DNA of 64,000 nucleotides from an uncultured Oscillospiraceae bacterium. GTDB taxonomy: Bacteria > Bacillota > Clostridia > Oscillospirales > Oscillospiraceae. Each line of letters starts with the position of its first letter. Position 1 is the first letter of the stretch. The position numbers and the translations under genes were made by a program. Shown one piece after another: positions 52,086 through 60,350 of this stretch. Below the pieces are notes generated by a model. The model had not been told where the DNA came from and did no database searches. It saw nothing but the letters and a program-made list of their open reading frames with translations. Where the stretch lies: assembly GCA_934675115.1 (NCBI GenBank), contig CAKUPH010000002.1, positions 1 through 64,000 of the forward strand. Reading direction: 5' to 3'.

Positions 52086-53471
52086 ATGTCCGCTACCCGT
52101 CAATTCGCCGCTTTCATCGCCAACACCCGCTATGAGGATCTGCCGCCGGAGGTGGTCGGGATGGTAAAGCGCGACCTGCTGGACACGCTGGCAGTCATGC
52201 TCGCTGCCACGTCCGCCGACAAGATTGCGGACCTGCGGTGTCTGGCCGAAACGCTGGGCAGCGCTCCGGAAGAGGTCTCGGTCTACGGCTTTGACTGCCG
52301 CCTGCCCATCTGTCAGGCGGTGCTCGTAAACGCCGCGGCGGCATTTTTTCTGGACTACGACGACGTATGCCTGTTCACCGGCCACTTCGGTTGCACCGCG
52401 GTGCCCACCGCGCTGGCCGTTGCCCAGCGGCAGGGCGGCATATCCGGCAAGGCACTGATCACCGCCTGCGCCGTGGCAATGGAGACCGTCATTCGGCTGG
52501 GCATGGGCATCGACATGTCGGCCCGGAATCCCAAGGATTTTGCGGGCGGCTGGGATATCACCCAGACCCACGGCGTATTCACCGCCGCCGTCATCGCCGC
52601 AAAGCTCATGGGGCTGGACGAGGACCGGATCATCGACGCGCTGGGCATCGCCTACAGCGGTTCCTCCGGCCAGCAGATCGGCGCCCGGGAAGGCGCGGAC
52701 ACCAAGGTCCTCGCCGCGGCCTTCGCCGCCCGCCACGGCATTCTTTCCGCCCTTATGGCGCAGGCCGGTCTCCGGGGCCCGGCGTCGGTATTCACCGAGC
52801 ATCCGCTGAGTCTGGCGGGGCTGTACTACGGCGGCCGTTTCGACGAGCGCGTGCTCACCGACGGCCTTGGCTCCAGCTGGCATCTGGATCACATGTGCTT
52901 CAAGCTCTGGCCGTCCTGCGGACACACCCACTACTATCTCTACACCATTCTGGAGATGGTAAAAAAACATGGCATCCGCCCGGAAGAGATACAGTCGGTA
53001 TCCCTTGAGGCCTGCCCCATGGTGATGCCCATGCTGGAGCACACGGACCGCAACCTGCGGCCGCAGGACCGGCAGAGCTGCGTGTTCAACGTGCTGTGGA
53101 ACGCGGCCTGCGCCCTCGTCCGGGGACAGGTGACCATTTCCGAGCACGACGAGGACGCCCGGAACGATCCTGCCATTCAGGCCATGGCCCGGCGGGTCCA
53201 TGCCGTCCTGCGGGACGATTTGACCAGCACTGCCGACCCCTGCGCCGTGACCATCATCACGGACCGGGGGACCTTTACCGGGACCACCGTAACTCCGCCG
53301 GGCTATTTCGGCCGCCCGATCCCGGAGGACCTCCTCTTGGACAAATATCTGGACTGCGTCGCCCACGCCCGCAAACCCTACACCCACCAGCAGGCCATAG
53401 AGTTCCGGGAACTGATCGGCAGGCTCGAATCCCTCGCCGACATCCGGCCCGTCATCGACTTTCTGGCCTGA
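52086..53471 (+). CDS. MmgE/PrpD family protein
   Basis: The 461-residue protein matches the MmgE/PrpD fold, whose known members are 2-methylcitrate dehydratase, cis-aconitate decarboxylase and iminodisuccinate epimerase. Seen are VKRDLLDTLAVMLA, FFLDYDDVCLFTGHFGCTAVPTALA, ITQTHGVFTAAVIAAKLMGLDEDRI, YSGSSGQQIGAREGADTKVLAAAFAARHGI and FKLWPSCGHTHYYL. The substrate is open, though a tri- or dicarboxylate fits the two DASS-type carriers downstream. The ATG follows AAGGAAAGGAAG, 41 bp after the flavoenzyme gene. Confidence 0.87.
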   Translation: MSATRQFAAFIANTRYEDLPPEVVGMVKRDLLDTLAVMLAATSADKIADLRCLAETLGSAPEEVSVYGFDCRLPICQAVLVNAAAAFFLDYDDVCLFTGHFGCTAVPTALAVAQRQGGISGKALITACAVAMETVIRLGMGIDMSARNPKDFAGGWDITQTHGVFTAAVIAAKLMGLDEDRIIDALGIAYSGSSGQQIGAREGADTKVLAAAFAARHGILSALMAQAGLRGPASVFTEHPLSLAGLYYGGRFDERVLTDGLGSSWHLDHMCFKLWPSCGHTHYYLYTILEMVKKHGIRPEEIQSVSLEACPMVMPMLEHTDRNLRPQDRQSCVFNVLWNAACALVRGQVTISEHDEDARNDPAIQAMARRVHAVLRDDLTSTADPCAVTIITDRGTFTGTTVTPPGYFGRPIPEDLLLDKYLDCVAHARKPYTHQQAIEFRELIGRLESLADIRPVIDFLA

Positions 53472-53540
53472 ATCCCCCGCCGCAGGCTTCCCGCCTGCGT
53501 CAGAAAAAAGAGAATCAGAGAAAAAAGGAGAGAAAACGCT

Positions 53541-54995
53541 ATGGAAAACCAGACAAAGGACCGGCTCTTTTCCGCTGAACCGCGGCACTACATCCATCTC
53601 GGCATCTCCCTCGTCATCGCCATCTTTTTCCGCTTCCTGCCCCCCGTTGGAGAGATCACCGCGCAGGGCATGGCGGTCCTCGGCGTGTTTATCGGCGTCA
53701 TCTACGGCTTCATCACTGTCAAAAACAACCCGCTCGTCGCGTTGATGGGAATCCTGATGATGGGCTCGACCGGCTTCTACCCCTCGCCCAGCGCCTCGTA
53801 CTACACGGCCATCGGCAGTGCCTATGTGGGGATGCTGGTCGCGATCTTTGCCATGATCGCCCTGATGAAGGACTCCGGCTTTCTGGACTGGCTCACCCGG
53901 TCGATCGTGGGCTGGAAGATCGGCCGGAAATCTCCGTGGATGCTGCTGATCCTGTTCATCTTTGCCCATTATGTGGTCGGTGCGTTTGCCGGCTGGGCTG
54001 TGACCTATATCCTGTGGAAGCTGTGGAAGGACGTCTGCACCCAGATGAACTGGGACAAGAAGACGCTGCGCTTCGGCATTGCCAGCCTGATGCTCTGCTG
54101 CATCACCGTGGGTCAGGCGTGGCCGATCTGCGTGAACATCATCACCCTGAACGGTATCTGGACCGCCTTCAGCGGCCTTGACGCGGCCCCCTTCCTCAAC
54201 TACATGGGCTGGGCCACCATCGTCAACTGGTGCATCATCGCCGTCTGGCTGCTCCTCGGCCGCTTTGTGTTCAAGGTACAGATGACCAGCGTGTCCGGCT
54301 TTGAGGTCGAAAAGCCCGGCAAGCTCACCGCTTACCAGTGGTACAGCGCCATCGCTCTGGTGGTCTACTTCGTCGTGCTCATCATCGCCGGTCTGGCCAA
54401 GGGCTGGCTCACAGATCTGGTCAATTCCTTCACCATGGTGGGTCTGGCGGTGCTGATCGTGCTCATCGCCTGCGCGATCCGTCCCACCGGCTGCAAGGGC
54501 CGCATCGAGTTCTTCTTTGCCGAGGCAAACTGGGGCATTCTCCTGACCATGGCCATGATCTTCCTGTGCACCAAGAGCCTGTCCAGCCCGGACAACGGCA
54601 TCGTGGCCACGCTGGGCAACGCTCTGGGATTCATGAGCAATATGCATCAGACCGCTTTCCTCATCGTGATGACCCTGCTGCCCCTGCTGGTGACGCAGTT
54701 CATGAGCAACATCGCCACGGCGTCCATGTTTATCCCCGTGGCCTTCACCATCGGCTCCGCGCTTGGTGTGAACGTGTACGCGCTGAATATCGCCATCTAC
54801 TTCCTCGCCTCTACCGCGCTGGGCACCCCGGCCGGCTCCGGCGCCGCCGGTATCTTCTTTGCGCAGGAAGATATGGACCGCAACACCGCGTACAAATACG
54901 GCTGGATCATCGCCGCCATTACATGGGTGGTAGTTCTGGTGATCGGCGTCCTGCTGTTGGGCGACGTGTTCTTCCCCCGTTCTCTGGCGGGCTGA
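53541..54995 (+). CDS. DASS/SLC13-type anion carrier 1
   Basis: The 484-residue carrier has 11-13 predicted helices. It has a helix-hairpin signature SNIATASMFIPVAFTIGSALGVNVY near residue 395, matching the SNT/Na-binding loop of divalent anion:sodium symporters, and the N-terminal repeat counterpart MGSTGFYPSPSAS. Dicarboxylate uptake or exchange is likely but the substrate is not determined. It is the third gene of the operon, and its paralogue follows. Confidence 0.8.
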   Translation: MENQTKDRLFSAEPRHYIHLGISLVIAIFFRFLPPVGEITAQGMAVLGVFIGVIYGFITVKNNPLVALMGILMMGSTGFYPSPSASYYTAIGSAYVGMLVAIFAMIALMKDSGFLDWLTRSIVGWKIGRKSPWMLLILFIFAHYVVGAFAGWAVTYILWKLWKDVCTQMNWDKKTLRFGIASLMLCCITVGQAWPICVNIITLNGIWTAFSGLDAAPFLNYMGWATIVNWCIIAVWLLLGRFVFKVQMTSVSGFEVEKPGKLTAYQWYSAIALVVYFVVLIIAGLAKGWLTDLVNSFTMVGLAVLIVLIACAIRPTGCKGRIEFFFAEANWGILLTMAMIFLCTKSLSSPDNGIVATLGNALGFMSNMHQTAFLIVMTLLPLLVTQFMSNIATASMFIPVAFTIGSALGVNVYALNIAIYFLASTALGTPAGSGAAGIFFAQEDMDRNTAYKYGWIIAAITWVVVLVIGVLLLGDVFFPRSLAG

Positions 54996-55083
54996 AGCGT
55001 TCCAGGTATTCATTGAGTCGACATCGGGCGGGGGCATTCGCCCCCGTCCCGCGGTCTGCATTCTCAGAAAGAGGGGTCGCCCT

Positions 55084-56553
55084 ATGGAGGAAAAATCCCT
55101 GACCACAAAAGACAAGCTGTGCTCAGCTGACCGCAGGTTTTACCTGCACCTGGGCGCAATTCTGCTCATAGGAATATTTTTTCGTTTTATTCCTCCCATT
55201 GCGGATATGACCGCAATGGGTATGGCCGTATTGGGGGTATTTCTGTCCACCATATACGGATGGCTGTTTTTGGGCAACATGGGCCTGTCCAGCTTTCTGG
55301 GCATTGTTCTGATGGGTACCACCGGCTTCTGGAAAAGTCCCAGTGCGTCCATCTCCGCCGCCTTCGGCAGCACCTATGTGGTGATGCTGGTGATGTGCTT
55401 TGCGGTGGTGGCGCTGCTGGAGCATTCCGGCGGGCTGGAGATCATCGTCAAGGCCATTCTGCGGATCAATGTTCTCCGTCGCTCCTCCGGACTGCTGCTG
55501 GCCGCGCTGATGTTCCTGAGCTTTCTCATCGGCTCCTTCGGCCTGTTCGGCTACTTCTTCCTGATGTGGGCGCTGTGGGCTAAACTGTCGGATGAAATGG
55601 GCGGAAGTCTGGAATTCAAACAGCTGGGCATCGGCGGCCTGCTCATCAGCTTCACCATCGACTCTCTGGCGTGGCCCTTCTGCTCGGGGTATATCACGGT
55701 CACCGGCGTGTTCACCGGCGCATCCGGGCTGCCCGGTGCGCCCTTCCTCAACTACACGCTGTGGATGTGGCTCATGTTCATCCTCATCGGCGGACTGTAC
55801 CTGCTGACCGGGCGCTTTCTTTTCAGGATTCCTTTCCCCGATGCCAGCGGCCTGACTGTGGAGCCGGCGCGGCAGGTATCCCGCTATCAACGCTTCACCA
55901 TCATCGGGCTGTTCACCTATATGCTGCTGATGATGTACAGCAGCATCTCTTCGGATCCCGTCGCGCAGTATCTGAAGGGCTGGGGGATCATCGGGCTGGG
56001 CGCGGCGCTGCTGCTGATCGCCTGTATGCTCAGGCCTTCCGGTGCGCTGGAAAAGCCGGATATGTACCTCAACAAGTACATTCCGTGGAGCCTGCTGATG
56101 AATATCGGCATGATCGCCCTGCTGTCCTCCTGCCTGTCCAGCGAGGAGCTCGGCATCATCGCTTCGGTGAACAGCAGCCTGAGCTTCCTGGCCGAGCTGC
56201 CCCTGTTCCTGTTCGTCCTGATCCTGTCCGCCATTCCGCTGGTGCTGACGCAGTTTCTGAACAATGTGGCGCTGGGCGCGGTGTTCATCCCCGTAACCTA
56301 CGCGCTGAGCGTGAAGGCCGGGGCCAATCTCTACGCTATGAACTACGCCATGTATCTGATGACGTCCATGGCCGTTGCCACGCCCGCCGGCTGCGCCACC
56401 GCCACGCTATTCTTCTCCAACGAGCATATGACGAAGCGGGCCGCGTGGAAATTCGCGCTGCCGATCGTGATCATCACCTGGTTCGTGACGGTATTCATCG
56501 GCGTTTTCCTGCTGGGCGATGTGTTTTTCCCCGCCTCGCTTATCCCGGGCTGA
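55084..56553 (+). CDS. DASS/SLC13-type anion carrier 2
   Basis: The 489-residue protein is a clear paralogue of the preceding carrier. The N-termini are KDKLCSADRRFYLHLGAILLIGIFFRFIPPIADMTAMGMAVLGVFLSTIYG and KDRLFSAEPRHYIHLGISLVIAIFFRFLPPVGEITAQGMAVLGVFIGVIYG. The binding loop reads NNVALGAVFIPVTYALSVKAGANLY. The pair could import two related acids or act as uptake and product-exchange partners. A hairpin (55025-55051) lies between the two carrier genes. A strong terminator follows at 56616-56655. Confidence 0.8.
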   Translation: MEEKSLTTKDKLCSADRRFYLHLGAILLIGIFFRFIPPIADMTAMGMAVLGVFLSTIYGWLFLGNMGLSSFLGIVLMGTTGFWKSPSASISAAFGSTYVVMLVMCFAVVALLEHSGGLEIIVKAILRINVLRRSSGLLLAALMFLSFLIGSFGLFGYFFLMWALWAKLSDEMGGSLEFKQLGIGGLLISFTIDSLAWPFCSGYITVTGVFTGASGLPGAPFLNYTLWMWLMFILIGGLYLLTGRFLFRIPFPDASGLTVEPARQVSRYQRFTIIGLFTYMLLMMYSSISSDPVAQYLKGWGIIGLGAALLLIACMLRPSGALEKPDMYLNKYIPWSLLMNIGMIALLSSCLSSEELGIIASVNSSLSFLAELPLFLFVLILSAIPLVLTQFLNNVALGAVFIPVTYALSVKAGANLYAMNYAMYLMTSMAVATPAGCATATLFFSNEHMTKRAAWKFALPIVIITWFVTVFIGVFLLGDVFFPASLIPG

Positions 56554-56615
56554 GCGCTGGCCGCCATACAGGCGGCGAGAGCGCAGTTTTTTCGATCCCC
56601 TTGCTGTTTGAAAAA

Positions 56616-56655
56616 AGCGGCGGACGTGACTTGGGTCACGTCCGCCGCTCTTTTT
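56616..56655. terminator. Bidirectional terminator
   Basis: Perfect 15-bp arms AGCGGCGGACGTGAC/GTCACGTCCGCCGCT with loop TTGG, preceded by A's and followed by C and five T's. Confidence 0.93.
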
Positions 56656-56699
56656 ACTCAATATTCCGCAAAGGTATTGCTTTGATCCTTCGGCGCGAT

Positions 56700-57445
56700 T
56701 TAGAGGAGAGCCAGAGAGAAAGCGGGCACGTAGGTGATGACCAGCAGTGCCGCGATGTACAGCAAAATGAAAGGCACCAGAGCCTTGGAGATCTTGGACA
56801 TCGGCTCGCCCAGCACGCTCTGCGCCACAAAGATGTTCATGCCGAAGGGCGGGGTGAACATGCCGATGGACAGGTTGACTGTAAACACAATGCCGAGATG
56901 CACGGGGTTGATGCCCAGCGCCTTGGCGGCGGGGAGCAGCAAGGGTGCAAGGATCAGCACGGCAGCGCCGGAGTCGAAGAAACAGCCCATAATAAGGAGC
57001 AGAATACACATTTTGGTGATATTTTCCCGTAGCTCCGGTGTCTCCTCCGCGTCAAAGGTCAGGATCTGCTCGTTTTCCAGAATGGCGGGGCTGACGATTT
57101 TATAACCTGCGTAGGGGTGGGTGTTGCTGACGATCAGCTCCACCTGGCCGGTGTAGATGCGCTTGTGCTCCAGTTCGTCATCCAGCGGAGGCTGAGACGT
57201 GTGGCTGACGACAAACGCCACGTCCAGCGAGCCGTCCATCAGGCCGCGCTGCGCCCCCTTGAAGGTGCTCTCCTTCAGCGTCAGCTCGGGTGGTGCGCTC
57301 AAAAAGCTCAACATTCAGCGTGTTTTCCAGATCCGCGATATGGCGGCTGAGCGTCGGCTGGCTGATGTACATCTGCTCCGCCGCCTTGGTGAAGCTCCGG
57401 CTGCCCGTTTTTCGCGCCGCAGCGCTTCTGGACTTGGCACGGGAT
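56700..57445 (-). pseudogene. Composite remnant: LysR regulator fused to TRAP DctM end
   Basis: Three fragments lie in a row on the minus strand. About 57410-57290 encodes a LysR helix-turn-helix (SRSFTKAAEQMYISQPTLSRHIADLENTLNVELFERTT) whose N-terminus is scrambled and whose frame is lost afterwards. In a second frame 57290-57030 encodes part of a LysR effector domain (STFKGAQRGLMDGSLDVAFVVSH...PYAGYKIVSPAILENEQIL). Near 57020 this runs in frame into the last 105 residues of a TRAP large permease (ILLLIMGCFFDSGAAVLILAPLLLPAAKALGINP...MFTPPFGMNIFVAQSV). Two deletions from an ancestral LysR-TRAP locus explain this. Confidence 0.8.
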
Positions 57446-57450
57446 TTGCA
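57434..57450 (+). promoter_or_regulatory. Sigma-54 promoter of kal
   Basis: TTGGCACGGGATTTGCA matches the -24/-12 consensus (YTGGCACGRNNNTTGCW) at every position. The invariant GG (57436-57437) and GC (57448-57449) are 10 nt apart. It lies 57 bp before the kal start, at the 5' edge of the decayed LysR gene. Confidence 0.88.
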
Positions 57451-57507
57451 TCAATATCAGGCATCAGGGGCGCCGGGCGTCCCAAAACCGAAAGGAGTCT
57501 GTGACAT

Positions 57508-57897
57508 ATGGAAAAAATCACATCTGAACTGCGGGTCCGGATGTCGGCCAAGGACGCACACTACGGCGGGAATCTGGTTGACGGAGCGCATATGCTGCAC
57601 CTGTTTGGAGATGTTGCGACGGAGCTTCTCATCCGCTGCGACGGCGACGAGGGTCTGTTCTGCGCCTATGACAATGTAGAATTTCTGGCCCCCGTGTACG
57701 CTGGAGATTATATCGAAGCCAGAGGCGAGATCGTCTCCGTGGGCAACACCTCCCGCAAGATGACCTTCGCCGCCTACAAGGTCATTACCACCCGCCCCGA
57801 GATCAGCGCTTCCGCCGCAGATGCGCTGGACGAGCCTGTCCTTGTCTGCCGCGCCAGCGGAACCTGCGTTGTTCCCACCGCCTGCAAAAGAAAGTGA
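57508..57897 (+). CDS. kal: 3-aminobutyryl-CoA ammonia-lyase
   Basis: Kal removes ammonia from 3-aminobutyryl-CoA to give crotonyl-CoA in the lysine fermentation pathway. The 129-residue hotdog-fold protein has the very characteristic [67 protein letters not shown]. The length is normal. AAAGGAG precedes the ATG. It is transcribed alone from a sigma-54 promoter and ends at a terminator (57903-57934), separate from kdd and kce, with which it is usually grouped. Confidence 0.93.
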   Translation: MEKITSELRVRMSAKDAHYGGNLVDGAHMLHLFGDVATELLIRCDGDEGLFCAYDNVEFLAPVYAGDYIEARGEIVSVGNTSRKMTFAAYKVITTRPEISASAADALDEPVLVCRASGTCVVPTACKRK

Positions 57898-57902
57898 TAC
57901 AT

Positions 57903-57934
57903 AAAAAACGGCCCGGTGCACGGGCCGTTTTTTT
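57903..57934 (+). terminator. Terminator after kal
   Basis: AAAAAACGGCCCG/CGGGCCGTTTTTT arms with a 5-nt loop, seven T's at the end. Confidence 0.92.
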
Positions 57935-57979
57935 ACAATTTTCCCGACAAAAGAGAACAGTTTTTTATGCCAAAAATTA

Positions 57980-58008
57980 TGGACAATGCACATATTCCAG
58001 CGTATAAT
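57980..58008 (+). promoter_or_regulatory. Sigma-70-type promoter of the sigma-54 regulator gene
   Basis: TGGACA (57980-57985), 17 bp, TATAAT (58003-58008). This gives regulator synthesis independent of sigma-54. Confidence 0.72.
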
Positions 58009-58082
58009 GAGGGGCAATTAACCGCAATCGCCTTAACTCAGACGAGACAAGGGCAGGTCAGCGTCAGGAAGGAGCGGAGCTT

Positions 58083-60152
58083 GTGGACACCTATGGGATC
58101 GGGCGGTCGGTAGAGCCTGCCCAGTCTGTGCCCCAGCAGGCATGGGCCGTGGACAACAGCATGACACTGCGGGAGGATGAGCTGCTGATCGATGTGCACA
58201 TCATCAACATCAATCAGATCAGCTTCAACGATATATGGGAGCACTCCGGCGGGGACGTGGACCGGCTGTGCCGCAGGGTCATGGAGATCATCCAGCAGCG
58301 CGGCAAGCTCCATAACCCCGTGACCAACACCGGCGGCATGCTGTACGGTACCGTCTCCCAGATGGGGCCGAAGTACCCCAATCTCTACGGCGTCAAGCCC
58401 GGGGACGAGATCATTTCGCTGGTGTCCCTGTCGGTGACGCCGCTGACGCTGACGCGGATCACCTCCGTGGACTATGCCTCCGCCCAGCTGGAGGTGACGG
58501 GGCAGGCCATCCTCTTTGCCAGCGCGCCGGTGGTCATCCGCCCCACCGACATCCCGCTGCGCGTGGCCCTCGCGGCCATGGACATAGCCGGCAGCCCCGC
58601 CTGCACCTACCAGACGGTGTACCCCGGCCAGCAGGTTCTGGTCATGGGCGCGGGGAGCAAGCTGGGGCTGCTGTGCGGCTGCGCCGCCCGGGACAGGCTG
58701 GGGTCCAACGGTCGCCTCGTGGGCCTGATACGGTCAAAGGAGGAGCGCCGCGCGCTGGAACAGACCGGGCTGTTCGACGACATCCGCGTTGTGGACGCCG
58801 CCAACGTGGAGGCCTTCGCCACCCGCTCTGACGACCTTCGGAACTGCTTCGACGTGGTGCTCAACTGCATCAGCAGCGACAACACGGAGCTGGTCAGCCT
58901 GATGGCCGTCAGGCCCGGCGGCGCGATCTTTTTCACCACGCTGGGCTGCGACTACAAGTTCGCCGCGCTGACGGCGGAGAGCGTGGGCAAGCAGGTGCAG
59001 ATCATCCCGTACACCGGCTTTGTAGAGGGCCATGCCAACTATACGCTGGCGCTGCTGCGGCAGTTCCCGTGGCTTCAGGGCTCCATGCTGAGGAAAATTC
59101 AGAATTCCATTCACCGGCACGAGCAGCGGGCCGACAATGGGGACAGTCAGGCGCTGGAGGGGGAGGAGGACGCAGCCTGCGGCTACGTGTTCCGCAGCGA
59201 AAAAGCAAAGGCCACCCTTCGCCGCGCACTAAAGGTTGCCCACTATCCATCCAATGTGATGATCTATGGAGAGTCCGGTACCGGCAAGGAGATCATCGCC
59301 CGGATCATCCACCAGAACAGCGAGCGAAAGATCGCGGCCATGGTAAAGATCAACTGCGCGGCCATTCCGGAAAACCTGCTGGAATCTGAGCTGTTCGGCT
59401 ATGAGAGCGGGTCGTTTACCGGCGCCAGCGCCAAGGGCAAAAAGGGACTGTGGGAGATGGCGCAGAACGGAACCCTCTTCCTCGATGAGGTGGGCGAGCT
59501 GCCCCTCTTCTTTCAGGCCAAGCTGCTGCGGGCCATTCAGGAAAAGGAGATCGTCCGGGTGGGCGGCGTGACGCCCATCAAAGTCAACACCCGCATCGTG
59601 GCCGCCACCAACCGGGATTTGGCGGAGATGGTCCGGAACGGCTCCTTCCGGGAGGATCTTTACTACCGGCTGAACGTCTACCCCATCACCGTACCGCCCC
59701 TGCGTCAGCGCCGCGCGGACATCTCACCCATGGCCGGGTATTTTGTGGAGCGTTACAATCGGGAATTCGGCCTGAAAAAGGTGCTGAGCCCCGATACGCT
59801 GGCCTTTCTGGAAAAGCAGGAATTCCCCGGCAACGTCCGGGAACTCCAGAATCTTGTCCAGCGGCTGATGATCTCCTCCGACCAGCAGGTCATCGAGGTG
59901 CGGGACGTACTGGCGGCACAAGCCTTTGACGAGCGGGACGAGGGCAGCCCGGAAACACCGGCAGTCCGTCCGTCGCTGGAGCGCTGCTCCCTGCGGGCCA
60001 TTCTCGCCCAGCAAGAAGAGAGCATCCTCCGCGCTTATCACAGCCAGTACAGCTCTACCCGGAAGCTGGCGGAAATGCTGGGCGTCAGCCAGCCCTCCAT
60101 CGTGCGCAAGCTCCGGCAGTATGGGATCGCCGCTGACGGAACCGGCGAATGA
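58083..60152 (+). CDS. Sigma-54 activator with a Kdd-like enzyme domain as sensor
   Basis: The 689-residue protein is a fusion. Residues about 30-330 align end to end with the Kdd dehydrogenase encoded 200 bp downstream (ELLIDVHI versus EILIDVIA; LVSLSVTPLTL versus LVSLSLTPLKI; ESVGKQVQIIPYTGFVEGHANYTLALLRQ versus EGVGKYVKMLIGNGYYPGHAEIAFDIVRR). Residues 370-610 are an AAA+ domain with Walker A GESGTGKE (396-403), GSFTGA loop (443-448), Walker B GTLFLDEVGE (463-472) and FREDLYYRL. A Fis helix-turn-helix ends it (640-683). The start is GTG with AAGGAG 8 nt upstream. It probably senses a lysine-pathway metabolite and drives kal and kdd. Confidence 0.9.
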   Translation: MDTYGIGRSVEPAQSVPQQAWAVDNSMTLREDELLIDVHIININQISFNDIWEHSGGDVDRLCRRVMEIIQQRGKLHNPVTNTGGMLYGTVSQMGPKYPNLYGVKPGDEIISLVSLSVTPLTLTRITSVDYASAQLEVTGQAILFASAPVVIRPTDIPLRVALAAMDIAGSPACTYQTVYPGQQVLVMGAGSKLGLLCGCAARDRLGSNGRLVGLIRSKEERRALEQTGLFDDIRVVDAANVEAFATRSDDLRNCFDVVLNCISSDNTELVSLMAVRPGGAIFFTTLGCDYKFAALTAESVGKQVQIIPYTGFVEGHANYTLALLRQFPWLQGSMLRKIQNSIHRHEQRADNGDSQALEGEEDAACGYVFRSEKAKATLRRALKVAHYPSNVMIYGESGTGKEIIARIIHQNSERKIAAMVKINCAAIPENLLESELFGYESGSFTGASAKGKKGLWEMAQNGTLFLDEVGELPLFFQAKLLRAIQEKEIVRVGGVTPIKVNTRIVAATNRDLAEMVRNGSFREDLYYRLNVYPITVPPLRQRRADISPMAGYFVERYNREFGLKKVLSPDTLAFLEKQEFPGNVRELQNLVQRLMISSDQQVIEVRDVLAAQAFDERDEGSPETPAVRPSLERCSLRAILAQQEESILRAYHSQYSSTRKLAEMLGVSQPSIVRKLRQYGIAADGTGE

Positions 60153-60168
60153 TTCATCCTTGAATCGT

Positions 60169-60216
60169 AAAGCGATACGCAATTGAATCGGCGATTCATT
60201 TGCGTATCGCTTTTTT
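60169..60216 (+). terminator. Long palindrome: terminator and possible activator site
   Basis: Arms of 22 bp (60169-60190 / 60192-60213, one mismatch) around a single G, then T's to 60216, 16 bp after the regulator stop. It has terminator form. It also lies 55-100 bp upstream of the kdd sigma-54 promoter and contains the nested dyad TGAATC-GGC-GATTCA, so it may double as the upstream activator sequence. Confidence 0.75.
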
Positions 60217-60268
60217 ACGCCCCGGGGCCGCAAAACGGCCCAATTGTGCATTTGCAGAAAAAAATAAG

Positions 60269-60285
60269 TTGGCGCGCCGCTTGCA
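60269..60285 (+). promoter_or_regulatory. Sigma-54 promoter of the kdd operon
   Basis: TTGGCGCGCCGCTTGCA: GG at 60271-60272 and GC at 60283-60284, 10 nt apart, two mismatches to the full consensus. It is about 65 bp before kdd. No competing sigma-70 promoter was seen. Confidence 0.82.
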
Positions 60286-60350
60286 AATTACATAAAGCGG
60301 ATCGAAGTTCAAACGCATCAATCGTCAACATACCCAAAGGAGGGCTGCAA

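Noticed and set aside
51996-55115. A 1039-codon open frame on the minus strand
   Set aside because: It lies opposite the well-supported MmgE/PrpD and carrier genes, is full of His, Gly and Asp runs typical of antisense of GC-rich genes, and has no ribosome site or recognisable domain.
56700-57314. An intact small TRAP permease gene
   Set aside because: The first half is LysR effector domain and only the last quarter of DctM is present, so it cannot be a working carrier.
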